Shown here one piece after another: positions 25,301 to 32,123 of a stretch of 62,895 nucleotides of DNA; the first letter of the stretch is position 1, and each line of letters starts with the position of its first letter. Origin of the DNA: Streptomyces sp. CBMA156 (GTDB taxonomy: Bacteria; Actinomycetota; Actinomycetes; Streptomycetales; Streptomycetaceae); NCBI RefSeq assembly GCF_014596515.1, contig NZ_MSJQ01000030.1, positions 1-62,895 on the forward strand, in the 5' to 3' direction. The position numbers and the translations under genes are program-made. The notes below the pieces were generated by a model. That model did not search any database. It had not been told where the DNA came from and worked only from the letters and a program-made list of their open reading frames with translations.

Positions 25301-25981
25301 CGCCCCGGGGACGCGATCCGGGTGCTCGGCGAGACCCTGCCGATCCATCTGAGGAGCGGCAACAGGTTCAGCGAGTCGGTGGCGCTGAGCTGCCTCGCCG
25401 GCGCGCACACCGACGTCGGCGACCACGCCACGGGCCGGGTGCTGGCCCACACCGCGCTCGCCGCCGCGCAGGCGCTGCGCAACCGGGCCCTGGAGGCCAA
25501 CGCCCTCCTCGCCCTCGGGGCCGCCCAGGAGCACGCTCCCGATCCGACCGACGCGGCCGACAGCTACCGGGAGGCGATCCGCCTCGCCGAGGCCGCGAAC
25601 GACCGCTTCCCGCTGGTCGCCGCACTCGTCGGGCTCGCGACGGTCCAGGCGGGCCCGGACCCGCGGGCCGCCCTGCGCACTGCGGAGCGCGCCGTCGCGC
25701 TCGCCCGCGAGGCGGAGTTCCGGGTGCTCGAAGGCCGCGCCCTCGACGCCCTGGCCTGCGTCCGGGTACGGCTGGGCGAGGCGCGGACCGCCCTCGAACT
25801 CGGGCAGGACGCCCTCGACCTGCACCGCGCCACCGGGCACCGGCCGGGCGAGGCCCGCAGCCGGCTGACGCTCGGCTACGCGCAGTCGGCCCTGGGCGCG
25901 CGCGGCGAGGCGACCGGGCACTGGCGCGCGGCGGTGCGGCTCTCCCGGGCGATGGGCCGGAGAGGCATCCGGGTCCGCTGA
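22313..25981 (+). CDS. XRE-BTAD-NB-ARC-TPR regulator (AfsR/SARP superfamily)
   Basis: A cytoplasmic regulator of 1222 residues. Domains in order: an XRE-type helix-turn-helix (about 45-90, GLSQETAAARAGISTRALRDI), a winged-helix and BTAD region of SARP type (about 105-355), and an NB-ARC ATPase from about 420 with Walker A GAPGIGKTAL, Walker B MLIVLDDARD and the GGLPLAIRIAG motif. Then come a poorly conserved Gly/Thr/Ala-rich linker near 755-780 and TPR repeats (about 860-1210). AfsR-like proteins activate secondary metabolism; the extra XRE domain in front is a less usual layout. ATG 22313 follows GAGGGGG. Confidence 0.9.
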   Translation: MAERTSAPELPPDGPPGRPPGDPADGPTGDPVPFGPRLRAFRNRAGLSQETAAARAGISTRALRDIEQDRVRRPRPGTLRRLAGALDLTGGELADLSDTVRTGPPRGAGRPRLLVLGPLALQHGGTPVPVTSPTLRRLLGLLALKHPAPATRQEITDTLWPAGPPDSHQSLVHTYVSQVRRLLEPPGLRTGPPPPAVVRTPTGYRLETPPNQIDLGRFDDLLTRARRAHRVPDPQAAYESLTRALLWWRGPVLADGDPVLRRHPAAVAADERRIAAALLHADTALLLGRPAEAVPVLSDLVNAEPLHEGLHARLILTLAGGGEQAAALDVFGRLRDRLDEELGITPGAEVREAHLRVLRRHLPLGGRPDQPAPTASAVPAPARPPAPAPAQLPARTGSHVGRLRQLRELDALVSPDPALRPQVVAVVGAPGIGKTALATHWAHARREHFTDGQLFVDLRAHSPLPALRPGDVLAQFLRALGTAPGRLPADEGEAAALYRTLLADRRMLIVLDDARDAEQVRPLIPGAQGCAVVVTSRSRLAGLVASDGARRTALDVLDPDEARLLLGGVVGECRAAAEEEAARRLVRACGGLPLAIRIAGANLVARDAGIADYCAELTGDDLLSRLHVEGDRRSTVRAAFDLSYRALPADARRMFRLLGLMPGPDLTADGAAALAGSAPAGSAGLLARLTDAHLVQERAAGRFGLPELLRSYARELVGTEEAHAARQRLFGWYLHRTEAANRLLYPAGPAAGPTGRTGTTERAGTAAGRAGTAGAGAGTGADFAAVALFHDHARASAWLDDERESLSGAVLQACAAGLTPIARQLAESLHGYLSAGRYTGDCLKVATAGLSAAVADGELRAQAAAQLRLAECHGALADGARALNLTGRALELARQADWRDGQALALRRIGAAHEGTGAVRLAYDHLAQALGLTGRGAGTENPDDLTRLGLICWKLGRLHEATGHFSQVAQLFRTLDQADGEAVAHTNVAIVHRTLGRPGDAIRVLGETLPIHLRSGNRFSESVALSCLAGAHTDVGDHATGRVLAHTALAAAQALRNRALEANALLALGAAQEHAPDPTDAADSYREAIRLAEAANDRFPLVAALVGLATVQAGPDPRAALRTAERAVALAREAEFRVLEGRALDALACVRVRLGEARTALELGQDALDLHRATGHRPGEARSRLTLGYAQSALGARGEATGHWRAAVRLSRAMGRRGIRVR

Positions 25982-26235
25982 CGGCGGGCCCCGGCCCCCG
26001 TTGGCGGCAGGACAGCGGGACCGGCAGTTCCCCCGGTCCTGCCGGTTCCCGTGAGCCGGTCCTCGGCGATCGGCATGACCGCAGGTCAGCGGGGGTGGGC
26101 GCGGCCACAGCCGGCCTGCCCCGGGGCCGCCGTCGCTCTGGTCCGGCTGTGGGGGCCCGACCAGCCCGGCTCCGTACGGTGATCGCACCGCCGAGCCCTT
26201 CCCCACCGTCCACCGCCCGCCGCCGAGGTGACCCG
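25982..26235. other. Intergenic leader of the small peptide gene
   Basis: 254 bases with no gene. It contains CTGGTC-N15-GACCAG (26138-26164), a TACGGT hexamer at 26176-26181 that could be a -10 box, and near 25999-26054 a GC-rich stretch with repeated GGTTCC/CCGGTCC blocks. Confidence 0.4.
26138..26164 (+). promoter_or_regulatory. Inverted repeat upstream of the small peptide gene
   Basis: CTGGTC-N15-GACCAG is a perfect 6-bp inverted repeat. Its left arm lies inside TCTGGTCCGGCTG, close to the TCTGGTCCAGACTG upstream of the XRE-BTAD regulator. It sits about 15 bases before a possible -10 box (TACGGT). Confidence 0.4.
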
Positions 26236-26343
26236 TTGTCAGCGCCCGAATCCGAGTCCGAACCCGCGTACGCGCAGGTCCTCAAGGACCCCCGCATGAG
26301 CCGGTACGACCGCATCCCGCCGCGGCCGCCGCCCGTCCGGTGA
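26236..26343 (+). CDS. Candidate 35-residue proline-rich peptide
   Basis: The frame starts at TTG 26236. It is preceded by GAGGTGA (26225-26231), a seven-base match to the 16S rRNA anti-Shine-Dalgarno, with 4 bases between. The product begins MSAPESESEPAYAQVLKD and ends RYDRIPPRPPPVR: an acidic N-terminal half and a basic, proline-rich C-terminal half. It has no signal peptide or cysteine. It lies between a TPR-containing regulator and an MFS exporter on the same strand. It could be a signalling peptide, a RiPP precursor or an unrelated small protein. An in-frame ATG at 26296 would give only the last 15 residues. No homologue is recognised. Confidence 0.45.
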   Translation: MSAPESESEPAYAQVLKDPRMSRYDRIPPRPPPVR

Positions 26344-26392
26344 CCCGCACGATCCCCCACCCCCGCCCCCACCCCCGAAGGGTTGCAGCGTC

Positions 26393-27706
26393 ATGGCCGA
26401 ATGCCTGGCCGACCACACCGTGACGGCGACGTCCGTACCGATCGAGGACCGTCCCGCCGGAGACCGTCCCACCGAGGACCGTCCCGCCGAGGCACCACCG
26501 GCCGACACACCGGCGATCTGGTCCCGCAACTTCCGCTCCTACTTCACCGCCCGCAGCGCCGGCCTGCTCAGCTGGGCGATGCTGCCGGTCGCGGTCTCCG
26601 CCGGACTGCTCAGCGGCGGCTACGGCCTGGACACCGCGGGCTACGCGATGGCCTTCCTGGTCGGCCCGTTCGCCGGACTGGTGCTGTTCGGCGGGGTGCT
26701 CGCCGACCGCTTCACCGCCCGCCGGATGATGATCGGCGCCGACCTGGCCAACCTCGCCGCCCACGTACTGCTCGCCGTCCTGTTCATCCACGGCATCGAC
26801 CACCTCTGGCAGCTGTACGCGCTGCTGGTGGTGGCGGGCACCGCCAACGCGATGTTCCAGCCCGGCGCCACCTCGACCGTCCCGCTGGTCGCCCGGGACG
26901 TCCAGGGCGCCAACGGGGTGCTGCGCACCGCCGAGGCGCTCACCGGGCTCGGCGGCCCCGCGCTGGCCGGCGCCCTGGTCGGGCTCGGAGCCACCGGCTG
27001 GGTGATGGTGATCTCCGCCGTGGCCTACGGGACCAGCGCGGTCTGCCTGTTCACGCTCCGGCTCGGCGCGGTGCCCGCCCCGCCGGCCGGCGAGAGCCTG
27101 TGGCGCAACCTGGTGGTCGGCTGGCAGGAGTTCCGTGCCCGCAGCTGGCTCTGGGGCGTGATCGTGATCTGGATGGTCTTCGCGGTGCTCTCCTGGGGGC
27201 CTCAGCTGTCGGTGGCCGCCGGCGTGATCGTGCCCGAGCACGGCGCGACCGCCTTCGGCCTGCTCAACTGCGCCCTGGGCGCCGGCACCGTGGCCGGCGG
27301 CCTGCTGGCGATCCGCTACAAGCCCGCCCACCCGCTGGCCGCCGGCGCCGTGGCGATGCTGGCCTTCCCGCTCTACCCGCTCGGCATCGTGCTGGACTGG
27401 CCGGTCTGGCTGCTCGCCGCCGCCCAGCTCGCGGTCGGCGCCGGGGTCGGCGTCTGGGGCGTCATGTGGGCGACCAGCGTGCAGACCCAGGTGCCGGGCG
27501 AGGTGCTCAACCGCGTCCACGCCTACGAGGTCGCCGGCTCCGTCGGGATGTACCCCATCGGCAGCGCCCTGGCCGGCCCGGCCGTCGGCGCCTTCGGCAC
27601 CGACCGGGTCCTCCTGGTCGGCGTCGCGGTCGCCCTCCTCACCGCCATCGCCCTCCTCGCCACCCGCCCCATCCGCACCCTGCGCCGCGCCCCCGGCGCC
27701 ACCTGA
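26393..27706 (+). CDS. MFS exporter (enterobactin-exporter/MFS_3 type)
   Basis: A protein of 437 residues with an acidic N-terminal tail of about 45 residues carrying the repeated DRPAGDRPTEDRPAE, then about twelve membrane helices. The motif-A-like loop is GGVLADRFTARRMM between helices 2 and 3. It looks like MFS proteins of the EntS/MFS_3 group, which export siderophores or drugs by proton antiport. It lies 49 bases after the small peptide gene on the same strand, so it may share its transcript. ATG 26393 follows GAAGGG. Confidence 0.85.
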   Translation: MAECLADHTVTATSVPIEDRPAGDRPTEDRPAEAPPADTPAIWSRNFRSYFTARSAGLLSWAMLPVAVSAGLLSGGYGLDTAGYAMAFLVGPFAGLVLFGGVLADRFTARRMMIGADLANLAAHVLLAVLFIHGIDHLWQLYALLVVAGTANAMFQPGATSTVPLVARDVQGANGVLRTAEALTGLGGPALAGALVGLGATGWVMVISAVAYGTSAVCLFTLRLGAVPAPPAGESLWRNLVVGWQEFRARSWLWGVIVIWMVFAVLSWGPQLSVAAGVIVPEHGATAFGLLNCALGAGTVAGGLLAIRYKPAHPLAAGAVAMLAFPLYPLGIVLDWPVWLLAAAQLAVGAGVGVWGVMWATSVQTQVPGEVLNRVHAYEVAGSVGMYPIGSALAGPAVGAFGTDRVLLVGVAVALLTAIALLATRPIRTLRRAPGAT

Positions 27707-27750
27707 GGCCCGGTGCGACCTGAGCCCCGGTGCGACGGCCGCGGCCCGGG

Positions 27751-28356
27751 TCAGGCACCACCGAGGAGGGCGCCCAACTCCCCGACGCCGATGACGTGGG
27801 CCCGGGAGGGGAGGACCCGGCGGAGCAGGACCTCGTGGGCTTCGGCGTCCGGGTCCGCGACGCCGTCGGACAGGACGTAGAGCAGGTAGTCGCGGTCGGC
27901 CGCGTCGAGGACGGTGGACAGGACGGCACCGCCGGTACTGAGGCCGGCCACGACCAGCGTGGTGATCCCGCGCTCGCGCAGCTGCCGGTCGAGGCCGGTG
28001 GTGGACATGCCGCCGTGGCGGGTCTTGCGCACGACGATGTCACCGTCCCTGGGGGCCAGGCGCTCGTGGACGGCGGCGGCGGGGTCCCCGTCACGCATCA
28101 CCCGGTGCCGGGCCAGCGGGGCGAAGGACCTGTTGGCGGCCGGGACCGCGTCCCAGTCGGCCTCGGTGAAGCCGAGGCGTACGTGGGCGACGGTGCCGCC
28201 CAGGGCCCGAACGTCGGCGATGGCGCCTTCCACCCGGCCGAGCAGGGCCTCGCGGTCGGCGGCCTCGGGCAGCGCGGCCAGGATCGCGGGCTGGCAGTCC
28301 AGGACGAGGAGCGCGGTGCGCGCGGGGTCGGGTGCGGGGGCGGGTGCGGTGCTCAC
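27751..28356 (-). CDS. Isochorismatase-fold hydrolase lacking the usual catalytic cysteine
   Basis: A protein of 201 residues. The cysteine-hydrolase/isochorismatase fold is clear: Asp in LLVLDCQPAIL, Lys in VVRKTRHGG, and the VVAGLSTGGAVLSTV strand-turn-helix. In cysteine hydrolases the last motif reads T-x-x-C-V; here Ala stands at the Cys position. True isochorismatases (EntB, PhzD) also lack this Cys, so isochorismate or another enol ether is conceivable; loss of activity is the alternative. GTG 28356 follows GGAGG and overlaps the upstream MFS stop by 4 bases, so the two genes form one operon. Confidence 0.82.
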   Translation of the reverse strand: MSTAPAPAPDPARTALLVLDCQPAILAALPEAADREALLGRVEGAIADVRALGGTVAHVRLGFTEADWDAVPAANRSFAPLARHRVMRDGDPAAAVHERLAPRDGDIVVRKTRHGGMSTTGLDRQLRERGITTLVVAGLSTGGAVLSTVLDAADRDYLLYVLSDGVADPDAEAHEVLLRRVLPSRAHVIGVGELGALLGGA

Positions 28357-29684
28357 GTGGTCGTCCTCCGTGCTGGTGGTGTGTCCGCCGCGGCGGCCGG
28401 CCGCGTGCCGTCCCGTCCTACGGCGCCCTGCGCGACCGCGCCCCGCCCGACGGCATCCCCTCCGGCCGAATCCCCTCGGGGAAGCAGGAGCGGGGTGGCC
28501 AGGATCAGCAGCCCCGCGACCGTGAGGGCGGTGCGCGGGCCGGTGGCGCCGGCGAGCAGGCCGCAGAGCGCGGTGCAGACCGCGATGGACGCCTGCTGGC
28601 CGATCGACCAGGCCGACAGGGTGCGGGCGACGAGGTGCTTCGGCGTGCGTTCGAGCCGGTAGGTGGCGAGCACCGGGGTGAACAGGCTCATGTTGATGAT
28701 GATCGCCAGCTCGACGGCCATCACGGTGACGAGCCCGACCACGCCGGGGCCGACGAAGGCCAGGCCGATCAGCCAGACGGCGCGCAGGGTGCCGACGGTC
28801 CGGAAGACCCGGTCCCTGCCGTACCGGGCCACGACCCGCCGGGCCAGCCGGGATCCGATCAGTCCGCCGAGGCAGGGGACGGCGAAGGCGAGGCCGTACT
28901 GCCATGGGGCGAAGTCGAGTTGGCGCAGCAGGAGCACGGCGAGCACCGGCTCGGTGGCCATGATCAGACCGGAGACGAGCATGTTGTTGAGGTAGAGCGC
29001 CCGCAGGGCGCGGTCGCCCGTGATGTGCCGCCAGCCGTCGAGTACCGCACCCGCCCTGACCGGCTCCTTGCCGGCCGTCGGCGGCGCCTCCTCCCGGCCG
29101 CGGATCGCGGTGACGCCCAGCGCGGAGAGCAGGTAGCTGAGCGCGTCGGCCACCACGGTGGCGACCGGCCCGAACACGCCGATCGCCGCCCCGCCCAGCG
29201 GCGGCCCGACCGCGATGGAGCTCCAGTTCGTGGACTCGAAGCGCGCGTTGGCCACCAGCAGGTCATCCGGCCGGACGACGGCCTTGAGGTAGGCGCCACT
29301 GGCCGCGCCGAACGCGATCTTGGACGCCGCGACCACGATCGAGACCACCAGCAGCTGGACGAGGCCGAGCCGCCCGAAGGCGTAGGCGACCGGGATCGTC
29401 GCCATGGCCGCGAACCGGGTCAGGTCCATCGCGATCATCACCGGACGCTTGCGCCGGAACTCCACCCACGGCGCGAGCGGCACCGCGACCAGCGCGCCCA
29501 CCGCGGGCCCCATCGCGGACAGCGCCGACACCTCGGCGGGGCCGGCGTGCAGCACCAGGACCGCGATCAGCGGCAGCGCCCCGAACCCCAGCCCGGAGCC
29601 GTACGCGCTCACCGCGTACGCCGCCCACAGCCAGCCGAACCGCCGGCCCAGCCGTCTCCTGCCCATCATGCCCGTCATGCCCAT
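28353..29684 (-). CDS. MFS transporter
   Basis: A transporter of 443 residues with about twelve membrane segments, starting GRRFGWLWAAYAVSAYGSG and ending in a charged Gly/Ala-rich cytoplasmic tail (about 410-443). The loop after helix 2 (PLAPWVEFRRKRPVMIAMDL) matches MFS_3-type drug or siderophore exporters. Three closely spaced ATGs and a GTG at 29687 are possible starts; ATG 29684 is used here. It is the first gene of a two-gene unit with the isochorismatase-like protein and is divergent from a LysR regulator that likely controls it. Confidence 0.82.
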   Translation of the reverse strand: MGMTGMMGRRRLGRRFGWLWAAYAVSAYGSGLGFGALPLIAVLVLHAGPAEVSALSAMGPAVGALVAVPLAPWVEFRRKRPVMIAMDLTRFAAMATIPVAYAFGRLGLVQLLVVSIVVAASKIAFGAASGAYLKAVVRPDDLLVANARFESTNWSSIAVGPPLGGAAIGVFGPVATVVADALSYLLSALGVTAIRGREEAPPTAGKEPVRAGAVLDGWRHITGDRALRALYLNNMLVSGLIMATEPVLAVLLLRQLDFAPWQYGLAFAVPCLGGLIGSRLARRVVARYGRDRVFRTVGTLRAVWLIGLAFVGPGVVGLVTVMAVELAIIINMSLFTPVLATYRLERTPKHLVARTLSAWSIGQQASIAVCTALCGLLAGATGPRTALTVAGLLILATPLLLPRGDSAGGDAVGRGAVAQGAVGRDGTRPAAAADTPPARRTTT

Positions 29685-29793
29685 CACGCCCGATGCGCTC
29701 CCCTCGACGTCCGGCCGGACAAACCGGCGTTGACCGGTGGGAGCCAATCGGACGCCACGACAACGGGTCAAACAACCGCTCCACCTGCTCCGC

Positions 29794-29808
29794 ACAACCA
29801 GGGGTTGT
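29794..29808 (+). promoter_or_regulatory. LysR-type operator dyad in divergent promoter region
   Basis: ACAACCAGGGGTTGT is a perfect 6+3+6 dyad lying five bases before a TAAGGT hexamer (29813-29818) and between the divergent MFS and LysR genes. A half-site ACAACC recurs at 29772-29777. It is the expected recognition site of the adjacent regulator. Confidence 0.6.
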
Positions 29809-29826
29809 TCCCTAAGGTGGGTCGGC

Positions 29827-30762
29827 GTGGACCTCGAAGCAGTGCGCACCTTCGCCGCCATCGCGGAAGCCGGCCAGTTCCAGAAGGCCGCCGTCGACCT
29901 GTCCGTCACCCAGCAGGCCGTCTCCAAGCGCGTCGCCGCACTGGAGCGCGACCTCGGCGTGCGGCTGTTCACCCGTACCCCGCGCGGCGCCGAACTCACC
30001 ATCGACGGACAGGCGTTCCTGCCGCACGCCCGCGAACTCCTGCGGGTCGCCGAGCGCGCGGTCGCGTCCGTACGCAGCGGCCGCCGCCCGCTGCGCGTCG
30101 ACGTGATCGCCTCGCGCGGCGCGGCCTCGGGCCTGATGCGCGGCTTCCACGACGCGTACCCGGAGATCGACCTCGACGTGCTGATGCTGGTCGAGATCGA
30201 CACCGCCATCGCCGCCATCCGCTCCGGCACGGTCGACGCCTCCTTCCGCGCCGTCGCCGCGCCCGGCCGGCCGCTGCCCGAGGACATCGCGTCGGTCCGC
30301 GTCCTCGACGAACCGCTCCAGCTCCTCACCGGCCCGGCCCACGCGCTGGCGGACGCCAAGTCGGTGACCGTCGCCGAGCTGGCCGGCCACCGGATCTGGA
30401 TGCCCGGCATCGCCCCCGGCACCGAGTGGGGCGCCTACTACGCCGACCTCGTCGCCGAGTTCGGCCTCACCATCGAGGCGACCGGCCCCAACTTCGGCTC
30501 CGACGCACTCCTCGACACCATCGCCGACACCCCGGCCCTGGCCACCTTCATGAGCGAGCGGACCCGCCTCGTCTGGCCCACCGGCCACGGCCTGCGCCGC
30601 ATCCCGGTCACCGACCCCACGCTCCTCTACCCCCACTCACTGCTCTGGCACCGCGACAACCCCCACCCGGCCCTCCCCACCCTCCGCACCCACCTCACCT
30701 CCACCCCCGACACCACCCCCACCCCCGACACCTGGACCCCCACCTGGGCCCTCCCCCACTGA
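29827..30762 (+). CDS. LysR-family transcriptional regulator
   Basis: A regulator of 311 residues with an N-terminal winged helix-turn-helix (GQFQKAAVDLSVTQQAVSKRVAALERDLG) and a C-terminal substrate-binding domain (about 90-285). The tail is rich in Thr/Pro (TPDTTPTPDTWTP), unusual for the family. GTG 29827 has a TAAGGT hexamer 8 bases upstream. That hexamer could serve as the -10 of a leaderless mRNA, while AAGGTGG could serve as a ribosome binding site. It most likely senses a small molecule and controls the divergent MFS/isochorismatase operon. Confidence 0.88.
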   Translation: MDLEAVRTFAAIAEAGQFQKAAVDLSVTQQAVSKRVAALERDLGVRLFTRTPRGAELTIDGQAFLPHARELLRVAERAVASVRSGRRPLRVDVIASRGAASGLMRGFHDAYPEIDLDVLMLVEIDTAIAAIRSGTVDASFRAVAAPGRPLPEDIASVRVLDEPLQLLTGPAHALADAKSVTVAELAGHRIWMPGIAPGTEWGAYYADLVAEFGLTIEATGPNFGSDALLDTIADTPALATFMSERTRLVWPTGHGLRRIPVTDPTLLYPHSLLWHRDNPHPALPTLRTHLTSTPDTTPTPDTWTPTWALPH

Positions 30763-30781
30763 CCGGCCCCCGGACAACACA

Positions 30782-30811
30782 AAAGCCGCAGGTCATGTGA
30801 CCTGCGGCTTT
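30782..30811. terminator. Bidirectional terminator between LysR gene and tRNA
   Basis: A perfect 14-bp stem (AAAGCCGCAGGTCA with its complement) with a 2-base loop lies 20 bases past the LysR stop. The A/T ends supply a T-rich exit in both directions. Confidence 0.85.
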
Positions 30812-30816
30812 CGGTA

Positions 30817-30890
30817 TGGAGCGGGCGACGAGAATCGAACTCGCGCTATAAGCTTGGGAAGCTCATGTTCTACCATTAAACTACGCCCGC
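30817..30890 (-). tRNA. tRNA-Gly (anticodon CCC)
   Basis: The minus strand folds as a complete cloverleaf: acceptor GCGGGCG/CGCCCGC, D-arm GTTT...GAAC, anticodon arm TGAGC-TTCCCAA-GCTTA with anticodon CCC, T-arm CGAGTTCGATTCTCG-type, discriminator T and an encoded CCA end. CCC reads the GGG codon. Confidence 0.95.
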
Positions 30891-31164
30891 CTGATGAGCC
30901 GTCAGAGACCGCTCGATCCAGTGTCACTGTACCCCATTCGGGACGGTGGATGCACAGGGGGTCGGCGGACGTGGCGGAGCAGGGTGGGGCGGGTGTGGGG
31001 GCGTACTGTTTGGGCCGCGTGCGAGTGCTCCGGCGGGTGGGGCCGGAGCGGCGAGCCATGGTGAGGATTGTCCGGAACATCCCCTAACGTGACGCTGCCC
31101 CGGGGCTCGGCCGCCGGGTGCGTGAGTACGGGTGAGTACCGGGTTAGGGATGGGAAGGGGATCG

Positions 31165-31386
31165 ATGGAGCAGCGCGCCGTCGTTCGTTGTGCCGAGGGG
31201 CACCTGTTCAGCACCACCACGTTCCCGATGCAGAACCTCGGTCCTGGCCGGCTCGGGCCCGGGAGGTTGATCCGCTGTCCGCAGTGCGGGCGGCTGCGGA
31301 GTTCGGTACTGGCCGACGTGCGGGAGCTGTCCGGGCCGCAACTGGCGCGGGCGATGCGGTTGGAGGCCGCCGAGTTCCTGGCCTGA
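31165..31386 (+). CDS. Small zinc-ribbon protein
   Basis: A protein of 73 residues with two Cys pairs or near-pairs (RCAEGH and CPQCGR), suggesting one zinc ribbon, followed by a helical C-terminus. It resembles short conserved hypothetical proteins of streptomycetes; function is unknown. ATG 31165 is preceded by GAAGGGG. The gene ends at a strong hairpin, and dcd follows under its own promoter, so no operon is implied. Confidence 0.7.
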   Translation: MEQRAVVRCAEGHLFSTTTFPMQNLGPGRLGPGRLIRCPQCGRLRSSVLADVRELSGPQLARAMRLEAAEFLA

Positions 31387-31405
31387 CGGCCGGCGGGAGG
31401 ACTGA

Positions 31406-31435
31406 GCGGCCCCGGACGGATTCGTCCGGGGCCGC
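31406..31435 (+). terminator. Hairpin terminator before dcd
   Basis: GCGGCCCCGGACG pairs perfectly with CGTCCGGGGCCGC around GATT, 19 bases after the zinc-ribbon gene stop and just upstream of the dcd promoter element. Confidence 0.75.
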
Positions 31436-31445
31436 GTCGTGCACG

Positions 31446-31451
31446 TAACCT
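31446..31451 (+). promoter_or_regulatory. -10-like hexamer of a probably leaderless dcd mRNA
   Basis: TAACCT ends only 6 bases before the GTG start of dcd and no ribosome binding site is present in between. Transcription would begin at or next to the start codon. Confidence 0.5.
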
Positions 31452-31457
31452 CGAAGC

Positions 31458-32033
31458 GTGCTGCTCTCTGACAAGGACATCCGGACCGAAATCGAGCTGG
31501 GCCGGGTCGGCATCGCCCCGTTCGACCCGGCGATGATCCAGCCGTCGAGTATCGACGTGCGCCTCGACCGCTTCTTCCGCGTGTTCGAGAACCACAAGTA
31601 CCCGCACATCGACCCCTCCGAGGAGCAGCCGGACCTGACCCGGCTGGTCGAGCCGGAGGGCGACGAGGCGTTCATCCTGCACCCCGGCGAGTTCGTGCTG
31701 GCCTCGACATACGAGGTCATCACTCTGCCCGACGACGTCGCGTCCCGGCTGGAGGGCAAGTCGAGCCTGGGCCGACTGGGCCTGCTGACCCACTCCACGG
31801 CCGGCTTCATCGACCCCGGCTTCAGCGGCCACGTGACGCTGGAGCTGTCGAACGTCGCCACGCTGCCGATCAAGCTGTACCCGGGCATGAAGATCGGGCA
31901 GCTGTGCCTGTTCCGGCTCTCCTCGCCCTCGGAGCACCCTTACGGCTCGGCGCGCTACGGCTCGCGCTACCAGGGCCAGCGCGGCCCGACGCCGTCCCGC
32001 TCGTACCTGAACTTCCACCGCAGCGAGATCTGA
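31458..32033 (+). CDS. dcd: dCTP deaminase
   Basis: A protein of 191 residues, the usual length. It deaminates dCTP to dUTP for thymidylate synthesis, in the cytoplasm, as a trimer. The family signature is intact: QPSSIDVRL near the N-terminus, [23 protein letters not shown] with the catalytic Glu in [12 protein letters not shown], and the C-terminal nucleotide-binding [15 protein letters not shown] segment. GTG 31458 begins the conserved LLSDKDI. Expression probably comes from a leaderless transcript (TAACCT at 31446). A bidirectional terminator follows. Confidence 0.96.
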   Translation: MLLSDKDIRTEIELGRVGIAPFDPAMIQPSSIDVRLDRFFRVFENHKYPHIDPSEEQPDLTRLVEPEGDEAFILHPGEFVLASTYEVITLPDDVASRLEGKSSLGRLGLLTHSTAGFIDPGFSGHVTLELSNVATLPIKLYPGMKIGQLCLFRLSSPSEHPYGSARYGSRYQGQRGPTPSRSYLNFHRSEI

Positions 32034-32078
32034 CCGCAGCCACGCGGACCAGCGGGCACGACGGAGCGCACGCACGAC

Positions 32079-32113
32079 GGGCGGCCGATCCCTCATGTGA
32101 GGGATCGGCCGCC
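32079..32113. terminator. Bidirectional terminator between dcd and AlaX-like gene
   Basis: A perfect 17-bp stem (GGGCGGCCGATCCCTCA with its complement) around TG lies between the convergent ends of the two genes. Confidence 0.85.
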
Positions 32114-32123
32114 CGCGGCGTTC

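Noticed and set aside
22228..26343. A second very long plus-strand open frame over the SARP-type regulator
   Set aside because: It is the frame-shifted shadow of the 1222-residue regulator, with Arg/Pro/Ala-rich composition and no domains. Only its last 35 codons, which lie beyond the regulator, are considered separately as the small peptide.
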